NCBI GenBank assembly: GCA_051961995.1
Contig: JBQCCR010000040.1
Span: 83,219-147,218, forward strand
Reading direction: 5' to 3'
Length of the DNA stretch: 64,000 bases
Source of the DNA: 66-474 sp051961995
GTDB lineage: Bacteria; Pseudomonadota; Gammaproteobacteria; Xanthomonadales; Rhodanobacteraceae
Position numbers and translations under genes: made by a program. Shown piece after piece: positions 43,555-52,259 of the stretch. The first letter of the stretch is position 1, and every line of letters begins with the position of its first letter. The notes under the pieces were generated by a model that was not told the origin of the DNA, did no database searches, and saw only the letters and a list, made by a program, of their open reading frames with translations.

Positions 43555-43642
43555 GCCTTTGTGAAAAGCGCGGACAGGGACGTCCGCTTTCACGCGCGAA
43601 GGGTATGACGATTTGAAGCGGCGCAATGTCGCTTCGTGCTTC

Positions 43643-43671
43643 AACCGGGGCCGCGCAATGCGGCCCCGGTT
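43643..43671. terminator. Bidirectional stem-loop between S53 protease and hutH-like gene
   Basis: AACCGGGGCCGC (43643-43654) and GCGGCCCCGGTT (43660-43671) form a perfect 12-bp stem with a 5-base loop, between two convergent genes. No T run follows, so it may act as a transcript end protector or Rho-assisted terminator. Confidence 0.55.
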
Positions 43672-43694
43672 CCAAGCGGAATTTCAGCGGCCGA

Positions 43695-45572
43695 TCAGAG
43701 CACGCGGTCGTGCACCATCCGGCACACCACCGCGACATCCCGATCCAGCGCGCGATCACGGTGCATGAAAGGAATGGACTCGCGCAGTCGCGCATGCGCG
43801 CGGCGCACCGCGTCACCCGCGTGAAACTCCGGCGCTTCGGCCAGCGAACGCATCAGTTCCTGCACCTCGGCGGCGAACCGCGGATACTGCGGATGGTCTT
43901 CACGCGGTGCGTTCGCAATTTTTCCGATCATCGCCTGCAGATCGCCGCGCGCGGCCAGCCGGCGCGCCGCGTTCAACATTGCCTGACGGTAATCCAGCGC
44001 TTGCGCGGCGACGTACAGCTCCAGCGCCAGCACGTCGGAAAGATCGTCGGTCATCGCCAGCACGTGGCGCGCCTCGTTGGCGCCCATCGAGACGTGATCC
44101 TCGGCATTCGCCGAGGTCGGAATCGAATACACCGAGGCGGGATGCGCGCGCGTGGCCAGATCATTCACCAATGCGGCAGCGGTGTACTGCACGATCATGC
44201 AACCGGAATCGGTGCCATCCTCGTTGCCGGTGAGGAATGCGGGAAGGCCGTCATTGGTTGCCGGATCCACCAGCTTGTTCAAACGCCGCTCGGAGATGGA
44301 GGCCAGCACCGGAGTCGCGGCCTTGACGTAACTCATGGCCAGCGCCAGCGGCATGCCATGGAAATGACCAGCCGAAATCACCTGCTCTTCCACATGCCGC
44401 GCGTCTTCCGCATCGGGGAAGATCAGCGGGTTGTCGGTGACCGCGTTCAACTCGACGTCAATCACGCGGCAGGCCTGCGTCCAGGCATCGCGCACCGCGC
44501 CGTGCACTTGCGGCATGCAGCGCAGGCAGTACGCATCCTGCGGCTGGTGCTTCTTGCCGCCCTTGAACGGCAGGAAGCGCGAATAGAACGCCTCGCGGCC
44601 GTGCCGCTGGTTGGCCGGCACCCAGTCCCAGAAGACGTCGAAACTGAGCGCCCGATCTTCCGGTTCACTCCACGCATCCGCCGTCCAGGTGCGGAAGCGC
44701 GGCACGAGATGATAGGGAATGTCCACCAGCGTGGAACCATGCAGCAGTTCACGCACGTGGCGCGCGCTTTCGACCTGACCCGGATGGGGGCGCAAGGCGT
44801 GCACTTCCGCGCGCAAGGCGCCGCTGCGTCCGGCGAACGCATCCAGCGTCATGGCCGCCGCGACATCGGCGATGCGAAGCAGATTCTCGAGATTGTCCAG
44901 CGCCAGCACCGCACTCGCGAGCATCTGCGCAGTGCCATTGTTCAGCGCCAGGCCTTCCTTGTAGGACAGCTTGATCGGCTGCAGACCCGCGCGCCGCAAG
45001 GCCTCTCCACCGGACATGCGTTCGCCGCCGAAGAACGCCTCGCCGCCGCCCAGCAGCACAATCGCAAGGTGCGAGAGTGGCGCGAGATCGCCGCTGGCGC
45101 CGACCGAACCTTTTTCCGGAACCACCGGCACCACGCCGACGTTGAGCAGTTCGGTGAGCGCTTGCAGCGTTTCCACGCACACGCCGGAATGTCCGCGCAT
45201 CAGCGTGTTGATGCGGATCGTCAGCATCGCGCGCACGATTTCCGGCGCCAGCGGATCGCCCACGCAAACCGCGTGGCTGATGATCAGGTTGTGCTGCAAC
45301 TCTTCCGGCAGGGTTTCCTCGCGCGGTTCGGGATTGCCGCCGGGCAACTCGTCACGCACGCGATGTGCGCCGAGCAATTTGTCGGCATTGCTGCCGAACC
45401 CGGTGGTGACGCCGTAGATCGGTTCGCCGCAACGCACTTTGTCGGCGAGGAAGTCCGCCGCGCGCCGCACCCTCTCCAGCTGCTTCGAATCGAGTACCAC
45501 GCGCGCACCGTCGCGCGCGATCGCCACGACCTGCGCGCGGGTGAGATGGGAGCCGTCGAGGGTAATGGTCAT
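43695..45572 (-). CDS. hutH: Histidine/aromatic amino acid ammonia-lyase, long form
   Basis: A MIO-dependent ammonia-lyase of 625 residues, about 115 longer than ordinary HutH. The MIO tripeptide is Ala159-Ser160-Gly161 in GSVGASGDLAPLSH. The selectivity pair reads Ser99-His100 (NLIISHAVCVG), as in histidine ammonia-lyases, not His-Leu (tyrosine) or Phe-Leu (phenylalanine). The extra length lies in the middle (RFRTWTADAWSEPEDRALSF, then FSRFLPFKGGKKHQPQDAYC). No hutU, hutI or hutG is nearby. ATG 45572 overlaps the hisS stop (ATGA), so it is coupled to hisS. Function as HAL is likely but not certain. Confidence 0.85.
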   Translation of the reverse strand: MTITLDGSHLTRAQVVAIARDGARVVLDSKQLERVRRAADFLADKVRCGEPIYGVTTGFGSNADKLLGAHRVRDELPGGNPEPREETLPEELQHNLIISHAVCVGDPLAPEIVRAMLTIRINTLMRGHSGVCVETLQALTELLNVGVVPVVPEKGSVGASGDLAPLSHLAIVLLGGGEAFFGGERMSGGEALRRAGLQPIKLSYKEGLALNNGTAQMLASAVLALDNLENLLRIADVAAAMTLDAFAGRSGALRAEVHALRPHPGQVESARHVRELLHGSTLVDIPYHLVPRFRTWTADAWSEPEDRALSFDVFWDWVPANQRHGREAFYSRFLPFKGGKKHQPQDAYCLRCMPQVHGAVRDAWTQACRVIDVELNAVTDNPLIFPDAEDARHVEEQVISAGHFHGMPLALAMSYVKAATPVLASISERRLNKLVDPATNDGLPAFLTGNEDGTDSGCMIVQYTAAALVNDLATRAHPASVYSIPTSANAEDHVSMGANEARHVLAMTDDLSDVLALELYVAAQALDYRQAMLNAARRLAARGDLQAMIGKIANAPREDHPQYPRFAAEVQELMRSLAEAPEFHAGDAVRRAHARLRESIPFMHRDRALDRDVAVVCRMVHDRVL

Positions 45573-46921
45573 GTCCACTTTGCTTGCAAAATCCTGATGA
45601 CATCCGCGCGGGGCACTTCGTTCTGCTCACCGCTGGCGAGATCTTTCAGCGCAACCACGCCGCGCGCCAGTTCGTCTTCGCCGAGCACCAGCGCATAGCG
45701 GATGCCGGCGCGATCGGCGTATTTCAATTGCCTGCCGAGCTTGCCGCCCTCCAGCGCCATTTCGGTGCGGATGCCGGCGACACGCAGTTCCTGCGCAAGC
45801 GACAAATACTGCGGAAGCAGTGCCGCATCCATCTGCGTGACCAGCACGTCAACCGTGCCGCGCGCGCGCTTCAGCAGCCCGGCTTCGCGCAGTTGCCAGA
45901 ACAATCGCGTCAGGCCGATCGAGATGCCGACGCCCGGCAGTTTCGACTTGGTGTATTGTCCGGCGAGATTGTCGTAGCGCCCCCCTGAACAGATCGAGCC
46001 GATTTCCGGATGATCGTTCAACGTGGTCTCGTACACGGTACCGGTGTAGTAGTCCAGCCCGCGTGCGATCGAGAAATTCAGCGCGAACGCCGATTCCGGC
46101 ACACCGAGCATCGCGACCGTGCCCAGCACTTCGCGCAATTCAGCCCTGCCCTGTTCGAGCGCTTCGCTGCCGGAACCGAGTGCATCCAGCCTGGCGTGCG
46201 CGTCGGCCAGCGACGTGGAGCGTACCTCCACGAAGTCGAGGATCCGTTGCGCCGTCTCCGGCGAAAGCCCGAACGCTTCGCCGGTCAGTACAGAGCGGAC
46301 GTAACCGGCGCCGCGCTTGTCGAGTTTGTCCACCTCGCGCAGCACCAGCGTCTGACGCTCGCCGTCGGCGATGCCGAGGTTTTCGAAGAAGCCACGCATC
46401 AGCTTGCGGTTGTTGATCTGGATGGTGAACGCGCCGATGTCCAGCGCGCGGAACACCGCGTGGATCACCGCCGGGATCTCGGCGTCGTAGCGAACCGACA
46501 GCGTATCCTTGCCGATCACGTCAATGTCGCATTGATAGAACTCGCGGAAGCGTCCACGCTGCGCTCGCTCGCCGCGATACACACGCTGCATCTGATAACG
46601 GCGGAACGGGAACGCGAGATCATGTTCGTGCTCGGCGACGTAGCGGGCCAAGGGCACGGTGAGATCGAAGCGCAGCGCGAGGTCCGGTTTTTCCCCCTGC
46701 TCCAGCGCGCCGGTGGACTGCACGAAATACACCTGCCGCTCGGTTTCACCGCCGGTCTTGGTCAGCAACACGTCGCTGAATTCGATCGCCGGGGTTTCCA
46801 CCGGCACGAACCCGTACAGCTCGAAACCGCGCCGGATCGTGTCCAGCATGGACTGGAACGCAACCTGCTCCGGCGGCAGCAATTCGAGCACGCCCGGCAT
46901 GGTGCGCGGCTGGGTCGGCAT
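45569..46921 (-). CDS. hisS: Histidyl-tRNA synthetase
   Basis: A class II aminoacyl-tRNA synthetase of 450 residues. Motif 2 is RRYQMQRVYRGERAQRGRFREF, with QCDIDVIG after it; the histidine loops are LVLREVDKLDKRG near 200 and FSIARGLDYYTGTVYETTL near 290 (histidine A motif RGLDYYTG). Motif 3 is GISIGLTRLFWQL near 345, and a C-terminal anticodon-binding domain follows. ATG 46921 follows GAGGAG. The histidine ammonia-lyase gene is coupled at its 3' end, an interesting pairing of a histidine-charging and a histidine-degrading enzyme. Confidence 0.94.
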   Translation of the reverse strand: MPTQPRTMPGVLELLPPEQVAFQSMLDTIRRGFELYGFVPVETPAIEFSDVLLTKTGGETERQVYFVQSTGALEQGEKPDLALRFDLTVPLARYVAEHEHDLAFPFRRYQMQRVYRGERAQRGRFREFYQCDIDVIGKDTLSVRYDAEIPAVIHAVFRALDIGAFTIQINNRKLMRGFFENLGIADGERQTLVLREVDKLDKRGAGYVRSVLTGEAFGLSPETAQRILDFVEVRSTSLADAHARLDALGSGSEALEQGRAELREVLGTVAMLGVPESAFALNFSIARGLDYYTGTVYETTLNDHPEIGSICSGGRYDNLAGQYTKSKLPGVGISIGLTRLFWQLREAGLLKRARGTVDVLVTQMDAALLPQYLSLAQELRVAGIRTEMALEGGKLGRQLKYADRAGIRYALVLGEDELARGVVALKDLASGEQNEVPRADVIRILQAKWT

Positions 46922-47019
46922 GGGCTCCTCGCAGGACAAGCAAAGCGCGAAGATTAGCAGAGCGACACCGTCTCGCGCTTGCGTGGGAAGCGCGGCCGCC
47001 ATTATCATTCGCGGTTCGT

Positions 47020-47096
47020 CGGGGTGTAGCTCAGCCTGGTAGAGCGCTACGTTCGGGACGTAGAAGTCGCAGGTTCAAATCCTGTCTCCCCGACCA
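47020..47096 (+). tRNA. tRNA-Pro (anticodon CGG)
   Basis: A complete 77-nt cloverleaf: acceptor CGGGGTG/CTCCCCG, D-arm AGCTCAGCCTGGTAGAGC, anticodon stem CTACG/CGTAG with loop TTCGGGA (anticodon CGG, reading codon CCG), T-arm GCAGGTTCAAATCCTG, encoded CCA. It is divergent from hisS, 98 bp away, and is followed by a direct repeat and a terminator. Confidence 0.97.
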
Positions 47097-47137
47097 CGTT
47101 TAAGGAAGACTCGCAGCTTTTGCGGCTCGCAATCGGT

Positions 47138-47197
47138 TGCGAGCTGTAGCTTGTGGATGCCACGACGGAGCCGCGGCTGCGAGCTGTGGCTTGTGGA
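47138..47197 (+). repeat. 20-bp direct repeat downstream of tRNA-Pro
   Basis: TGCGAGCTGTAGCTTGTGGA (47138-47157) recurs at 47178-47197 with one change (G for A at the eleventh base). It lies between the tRNA and its terminator. Confidence 0.6.
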
Positions 47198-47238
47198 CAC
47201 TCCATCAAAGTGCGAGCGGTCTCTTGCCCGCAAACTGG

Positions 47239-47266
47239 AAAGCCGGCCCGCGTGCTGGCTTTTTCT
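47239..47266 (+). terminator. Rho-independent terminator of tRNA-Pro transcript
   Basis: AAAGCCGGC pairs with GCTGGCTTT around a 6-base loop, followed by TTTTCTTT. Confidence 0.75.
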
Positions 47267-47333
47267 TTGCAGAGAATCTTGCAAGGCGTCGCGAGCGACA
47301 GCAGGTGCGTGCCCCCTGCCGGTGCGGGATTTC

Positions 47334-47690
47334 TCACATCGTCTGCGTCGGCTTTTCCGAATTGAGTATGCCGGCCAGGATGGATTCGATCTTGGTACGC
47401 GCGGCTTCGCCGTCGGCGGAATCCGAGAACTGCACGCCGATGCCGGCGGTGCGGTTGCCCTGCGCGGCATTCGGCGTGATCCATACCACCTTGCCCGCGA
47501 CGGGCAGGCGATCCTTTTCATCCGGCAGCGTGAGCAACAGAAACACCTCGTCGCCCAGGCTGTAGCGCTTGACCGTCGGCACGAACAGGCCGCCGCCTTT
47601 CGCGAACGACATGTAGGCGTTGTACAGCGCGTTCTTGTCCTTGATTGCCAGCGAGAGGATGCCCTGACGCGGCAGGCCCGGAGCTGCCAT
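47334..47690 (-). CDS. pilZ: PilZ domain protein (type IV pilus assembly PilZ)
   Basis: A 118-residue PilZ protein. It starts MAAPGLPRQGILSLAIKDKNALYNAYMSF, the form characteristic of the pilus-biogenesis PilZ that binds FimX and PilB, not cyclic-di-GMP. The RxxxR motif of c-di-GMP receptors is absent; KGGGLFVPT and FLLLTLPDEKDRLPVAGKVVW give the barrel core. In Xanthomonas and Pseudomonas this gene follows holB; here it does too, but with a PIG-L deacetylase gene between them. Confidence 0.88.
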   Translation of the reverse strand: MAAPGLPRQGILSLAIKDKNALYNAYMSFAKGGGLFVPTVKRYSLGDEVFLLLTLPDEKDRLPVAGKVVWITPNAAQGNRTAGIGVQFSDSADGEAARTKIESILAGILNSEKPTQTM

Positions 47691-47749
47691 GGTGTGGCCC
47701 TGATGGAAATGCGGCCAGCTTGCCGTCGGCGGCCGTGCCGGTCAAGGAC

Positions 47750-48700
47750 TTACTCCACGAACCTGCACCAGCCCCACACATCAAAAACCCACGGCGAGGG
47801 AACGGCCGAATACAGCTTGATGTAACAAGGGGCATTCAACGCGCGCGCGGCACGCGCAGCCGGCGAACCATCGCGCCAGAACAGGTTCGCCTCATGCACA
47901 TCCCTGCACGGCAGCCGTTGTCCGCCTTGTGCATCCACCGCCAGCAACACCATCGTGCTGCGCAACCAGCGAGGCGGTTGCCACGGCAGTCGCGAATCCG
48001 TGACGCGATGATTGCCGAGTCCCGCGGCGAAGCGCTCCTGCGCGGTCGCCCAGCGCAGCAGCCGCCCGCGGCTCAGCGTCAACTGGCTGCGATGCGCGTG
48101 GATCGCATTGCGCTTGCGCACCTGCTCCGCTTCGTTCAATTCGAGCGTGGCCTCCCGCTTGGGGTCGGGCGCAGTGCGGCCGTGCAACACATAGCAAAGG
48201 CATGCCGGCCGGCGTGCTTCCGGCATGCCGTCCAACACCAGTTCCAGCAGCACGTGCAATGCGCTGTGGTCGGGATGACCGTCTGCGAGCGCGGGCAGGA
48301 CCATCAGGGTCGGCGCAATCCCATCCAGCAGCGTGCGCCATTGCGCCACCACGGAAACCGCTTCGTCCACCAGCTTCCATGTGACGCCGCCATCGGGCCA
48401 GCCGAGCCGGTGCACCGTGACGTGCTGTGCGCCAAGTTCACGCAACGCATTGTCCGCCTCGCTCCGCCGGCGCGCACCCCAGCGCTCGCGCTCGCGCTCA
48501 CCGATGAGTAGGCGCCGTTCCAGTACGCGTTGCGGCCATGGATTGTTGTCGCCGTCGGTGACGAACACGACATGTACGCGCGCACCGTGTGCGAACGCGC
48601 GCTGGATCAGGCCGCCGGCCGCCAGCGACTCGTCGTCGGGATGCGGGGCAACGATCAGCAGGCAGGCGTCGCGGGCAGCAAGATGCTGGTCCAGATCCAT
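47750..48700 (-). CDS. PIG-L family deacetylase
   Basis: A 316-residue zinc-dependent N-acetylglucosamine deacetylase-like (LmbE) enzyme. The zinc motif is LLIVAPHPDDESLAAGGLIQ near residues 14-33 (PHPDDE), and the second His lies in ALADGHPDHSALHVLL near 145-160. ATG 48700 gives MDLDQHLAARDACLLIV. Relatives act on N-acetyl-sugars in glycolipids, cell wall or small thiols; the substrate here is unknown. It sits between holB and pilZ, on the same strand, and interrupts the usual cluster order. Confidence 0.85.
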   Translation of the reverse strand: MDLDQHLAARDACLLIVAPHPDDESLAAGGLIQRAFAHGARVHVVFVTDGDNNPWPQRVLERRLLIGERERERWGARRRSEADNALRELGAQHVTVHRLGWPDGGVTWKLVDEAVSVVAQWRTLLDGIAPTLMVLPALADGHPDHSALHVLLELVLDGMPEARRPACLCYVLHGRTAPDPKREATLELNEAEQVRKRNAIHAHRSQLTLSRGRLLRWATAQERFAAGLGNHRVTDSRLPWQPPRWLRSTMVLLAVDAQGGQRLPCRDVHEANLFWRDGSPAARAARALNAPCYIKLYSAVPSPWVFDVWGWCRFVE

Positions 48701-48779
48701 TGGTTTCCTTGGTGTTGCGCTCGCCCGCGCGTGCAGGGTAGATGTTTGCCGGCATTCCTGCCAGCCCGTGTCGGTGCCC

Positions 48780-49748
48780 TCAGGTCGCGGGCGAAAAACC
48801 GGCCAGACACTCGAGCAAGCCGGGCTCGACCCGCAGCGGCCCGCGCAGCTGTTCGCGAAGGCGGTTGATGCGATCGAACCCCGCCTGCAGGGTCTGCATG
48901 TCCCACTGCCCGCTTTCCGGTGCATCGCCCTGAGCGCGACGACGCGCCGCTTCGTGCAGCAATCGCGCGGCGTGTTCCAGACGCGCCACCGGCTCATCCG
49001 CGCTCCACGCATGCGCGATCGCAGACACCGATGCGCGACCGCGCGCCAGCGCGCCCAGATCGCGCGCGACGCTGTCGCGCCGCTGCAATTCATCGCTCTG
49101 CGCGAACGCCAACGCCCGGCCGGGATTGCCGCCGGCTGCACCCAGGGCACGCGCAGCCTCGGCGACGCCCTGCGCCCGCAGCCAATGTTCCGCCTCCTCG
49201 CGCGTGGGAAACGCGAAATCCACGCGCTGGCAACGGCTGCGGATCGTCGCCGGCATGCGCCAGGGCTGATCGGCAATCAGCAGCATCAGGCTGGAAGCGG
49301 TCGGTTCCTCCAGCGTTTTCAGCAAGGCATTGGATGCCGCCGGATTCATCGCATCGGCCGGGTCAATCACCGCGATCTGCCAGCCGCCCAACTGGGTGGC
49401 CATCGCAAGCCGCGCCGACAATGCACGGACCTGCTCGACCACTATTTCCTTGCGCGGCTTGCCCTCGCTGTTCAACTCGAACGTGACGAGGATGCGGTCC
49501 GGATGCGTGCCGGCTTGCAGCAGCGCACAGGTGCGGCAGTTTCCGCAGGCGAAGCCTTCGCGCGGATGCTCGCACAGGCGTGCTCGCACAAAGGCTTCCG
49601 CGAAGGCCCGCTTGCCCAGTCCTTCCGCGCCGCCCAGCAACAAGGCATGCGGCAGGCTGTCGCGCCCGGCACGAGCGCTCAGCGTTTGCCACGCCTGCGT
49701 CTGCCAGCTCGGCAAATCCTGTGCGCGCCGGATGAGGTTCTCGCTCAC
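48780..49748 (-). CDS. holB: DNA polymerase III subunit delta'
   Basis: A clamp-loader subunit of 322 residues. The AAA+ start HALLLGGAEGLGKRAFAEAF has a degenerate P-loop, as is normal for delta'. The zinc-binding cysteines are C in ARLCEHP, then CGNCRTC. PAASNALLKTLEEPTASSLMLLIAD and TIRSRCQRVDF are the sensor 1/SRC motif parts. The GTG start at 49748 overlaps the tmk stop (GTGA), so it is coupled to tmk. Confidence 0.93.
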   Translation of the reverse strand: MSENLIRRAQDLPSWQTQAWQTLSARAGRDSLPHALLLGGAEGLGKRAFAEAFVRARLCEHPREGFACGNCRTCALLQAGTHPDRILVTFELNSEGKPRKEIVVEQVRALSARLAMATQLGGWQIAVIDPADAMNPAASNALLKTLEEPTASSLMLLIADQPWRMPATIRSRCQRVDFAFPTREEAEHWLRAQGVAEAARALGAAGGNPGRALAFAQSDELQRRDSVARDLGALARGRASVSAIAHAWSADEPVARLEHAARLLHEAARRRAQGDAPESGQWDMQTLQAGFDRINRLREQLRGPLRVEPGLLECLAGFSPAT

Positions 49749-50386
49749 GCCGAGGCCTCCGCGTGCAACCCATCGAGCGCAGCGATTGCCGCGCCGAGTA
49801 CCTGGTCCGCGGGCTGCGAGGCGTCCAGCACGCGGAAACGCCGGGGTTCCACCGCAGCGCGCGCGAGATAGGTCGCACGCACGCGCTCGAAAAAGGCATC
49901 GGCCTCGCGCTCGATCCGGTCGGCTTCGCTGCGGCCGCGGGCGCGCGCGCGCCCGTGCGCGACCGGCAAGTCGAGGAGCAGGGTCAGGTCCGGCTTCAGG
50001 CCTTCCGTCGCGACTGTTTCCAGTTGCGCGATCGCGCGCATGTCCATGCCGCGGCCACCGCCCTGATAGGCGTAGCTGGCATCGGTGTAGCGATCGCACA
50101 ACACCCAGCGTCCCGACGTGAGCGCGGGTTGCAACACCTCGCGCACCAGTTGCGCGCGCGCGGAGAACATCAGCAGCGCTTCGCTTTCCGCGCACATGCC
50201 CTGCTGTTTCGCATCCAGCACCAGCGCGCGTACCGCCTCGCCCAGCGCAGTCCCACCCGGCTCGCGGGTTTGCAGTACGTCGACGCCGAGTTTCACGAGG
50301 TGTGCGCGCAAGCCTTGCAGCAGCGTGCTTTTGCCGGCACCCTCGCCGCCTTCCAGCGTGATCAGTTTTCCGCGCACGGCACTCAT
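49745..50386 (-). CDS. tmk: Thymidylate kinase
   Basis: Phosphorylates dTMP to dTDP. 213 residues: P-loop ITLEGGEGAGKSTLLQGLR, DR(Y/H) motif CDRYTDASYAYQGGGRG near residues 96-112, and a LID region ARGRSEADRIERE near 150. It is overlapped by 4 nt on both sides (mltG before, holB after), typical of a tightly packed operon. Confidence 0.95.
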   Translation of the reverse strand: MSAVRGKLITLEGGEGAGKSTLLQGLRAHLVKLGVDVLQTREPGGTALGEAVRALVLDAKQQGMCAESEALLMFSARAQLVREVLQPALTSGRWVLCDRYTDASYAYQGGGRGMDMRAIAQLETVATEGLKPDLTLLLDLPVAHGRARARGRSEADRIEREADAFFERVRATYLARAAVEPRRFRVLDASQPADQVLGAAIAALDGLHAEASA

Positions 50387-51435
50387 CGCTGATCCGGTTT
50401 CGAATTGCGGCCGAGCTGGTATTTCCGCACCGCGCGATTGTGCTCGGCAAGCGTGGTCGAGAATTGGTGCGTGCCATCACCCCGCGCAACGAAGTACAAG
50501 GCATTGCCCGGCGCCGGATGCAGCACCGCATCAATGGCCGCGCGTCCGGGCAATGCGATCGGCGTCGGCGGCAGGCCCGCCCGCGTGTAGGTGTTGTAGG
50601 GCGTGTCGGCTTCCAGATCGCTCTTGCGGATATTGCCGTTGTACATCGCGCCCATGCCGTAGATCACGCTCGGATCGGTTTCCAGTTTCATGCCGATCTT
50701 CAGGCGCCGCTCGAACACGCCGGCGATTTCCGGGCGTTCGGCAGACTGCGCAGTTTCCTTCTCCACGATGGAAGCCAGGATCAGCGCCTGGTACGGCGTT
50801 TGCAGCGGAACGGCCGGATCGCGCTTGCTCCACTGTGCATTCACGTAGCTCTGCATCGCCTCGTGCGCGCGCTTCAGCACGTCCAGATCACTCATGCCGC
50901 GCACGTAATCGTAGGTGTCGGGCATGAATTCGCCTTCGGGGTTTTGTCCACCCGCGCCGATTTTCACCATCAGCTCGGCATCCGGAAGTCGTACCGCTTC
51001 GTGCGTGAGCTTGGGCGCGGCCGCGAGTGCCGCGCGCACCTGCTGGAAAGTCCAGCCTTCCACCAACGTGATGCGCCGTTGCAGCACCTTGCCCTGCGCC
51101 ATGTTCTCCAGGAGCGTGTGCGCACTGATCCCGCGCGGCAGCGCGTATTCGCCGGCGTGCAGCTTGCCGGCCACGCCAAGCTGCTCGGCCAGCACGCGCC
51201 AGTACAGCGACGGCGCATGCGAGAGACCGGCGCCGCGGATGTCGTGCACGATGTCACGGAAGCTTTCGCCTTTCGCGACCTCCACCGTCTGCCCGCTCGA
51301 ACGCACCGCCAGCGGTGCGTCGCGAAAACGCGAGTAGTCGGACCAGAACCACAGCGCAGCGGCAATCGCGGCGAGCACGACCAGCAGCAGCACGAAGCCG
51401 AGCACACGGCCCAGCATGGAGCGTCTGCGTTTCAC
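50383..51435 (-). CDS. mltG: Endolytic murein transglycosylase
   Basis: A 350-residue inner-membrane lytic transglycosylase that releases nascent glycan strands and so sets their length. N-terminal membrane helix VLGFVLLLVVLAAIAAALWFW. The LysM-like subdomain precedes the catalytic YceG domain, with EGWTFQQVRAAL near 130 and the Glu in LILASIVEKETAQSAERPEIAGVFERRL near 220-247. GLPPTPIALPGRAAIDAVLHP near 290-310 is the last conserved block. It overlaps both neighbours by 4 nt. Confidence 0.94.
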   Translation of the reverse strand: MKRRRSMLGRVLGFVLLLVVLAAIAAALWFWSDYSRFRDAPLAVRSSGQTVEVAKGESFRDIVHDIRGAGLSHAPSLYWRVLAEQLGVAGKLHAGEYALPRGISAHTLLENMAQGKVLQRRITLVEGWTFQQVRAALAAAPKLTHEAVRLPDAELMVKIGAGGQNPEGEFMPDTYDYVRGMSDLDVLKRAHEAMQSYVNAQWSKRDPAVPLQTPYQALILASIVEKETAQSAERPEIAGVFERRLKIGMKLETDPSVIYGMGAMYNGNIRKSDLEADTPYNTYTRAGLPPTPIALPGRAAIDAVLHPAPGNALYFVARGDGTHQFSTTLAEHNRAVRKYQLGRNSKPDQR

Positions 51436-52259
51436 GCCTGGATCTCCGATGCCAAACCCAGCGCACGCCAGTGGACCTGCATCGCGCGCGCGAACGCGCC
51501 GGGCTTGAACGCGTGTCCGTCCACTTCGCGCACCGGCAGGATGCCGCGCACGCTGGAGCTCAGGAAAATCTCATCCGCCTGCATCAGTTCCTCTCTGGTG
51601 ACTTCGCGTACTTTCGTATCGGGATATTGCGCAAGAATTTCCTCTCGCGCCACGCCTGCCACACCGCATTGGTCGAGCGCCGGAGTGATCAAGTCGCCGT
51701 CACACGCAACGAACACGTTGGCCGCAGTGGCGCTGATCAGGCGATCCTTCGCGTCGAACAGCAGGGCTTCGACGATTTCCGGATCGCTCCACTCGGCGCG
51801 CGCCAGCACCTGTTCCAGGCGATTCAGGTGTTTGATGCCGGCCAGTCGTGGCTGCGCTGCCACACGCAGTTCGCCAAAGCGTACCCGGATTCCGCGTGCG
51901 TACCAATCCGCAGGGATGAACGGCGGATCGAAAGCCGCCACGATGCGTGTGCATTCGGCCCGCTGCGGCAACGCGTAACCACGCGCGCCGCTGCCGCGGG
52001 TCAGGGTGATGCGAATCACGGCCCGTTGCATGCCGGCGACAACCCGTTCGGCTTCGCGCGCAAGCAGCTCCGGATCCGGCGCAGGCAAACCCAACCGCTC
52101 GCATCCCCCCAGCAGTCTCTGCATGTGCCGCGACCACAGCGGTGCTGCGCCGCCCGCGAACAGGATGGTTTCGAACAGGCCGTCGCCGTAAAGCAACCCG
52201 CGATCGCTCGCAGCAATCCGCGCGTCGTCATCGCCGTTGACCAGCACGCGCGCGCTCAC
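51432..52259 (-). CDS. pabC: Aminodeoxychorismate lyase
   Basis: A PLP class IV enzyme that releases p-aminobenzoate and pyruvate for folate synthesis. 275 residues: DRGLLYGDGLFETILFAGG near 19-37, the PLP Lys in IKHLNRLEQVLARAEW near 140-155, and TAANVFVACDGDLITP near 177-192. It overlaps pabB by 4 nt upstream and mltG by 4 nt downstream. Confidence 0.92.
   Translation of the reverse strand: MSARVLVNGDDDARIAASDRGLLYGDGLFETILFAGGAAPLWSRHMQRLLGGCERLGLPAPDPELLAREAERVVAGMQRAVIRITLTRGSGARGYALPQRAECTRIVAAFDPPFIPADWYARGIRVRFGELRVAAQPRLAGIKHLNRLEQVLARAEWSDPEIVEALLFDAKDRLISATAANVFVACDGDLITPALDQCGVAGVAREEILAQYPDTKVREVTREELMQADEIFLSSSVRGILPVREVDGHAFKPGAFARAMQVHWRALGLASEIQA

Noticed and set aside
43626..45698. 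A 690-codon plus-strand open frame opposite the ammonia-lyase gene
   Set aside because: No domain motif; the minus strand encodes an intact MIO lyase with the ASG signature. Long antisense frames are expected at this GC content.
47750..49276. A fusion of the PIG-L deacetylase with upstream residues of the holB region
   Set aside because: The long frame is only an open extension; the deacetylase starts at 48700 and holB occupies the other frame.
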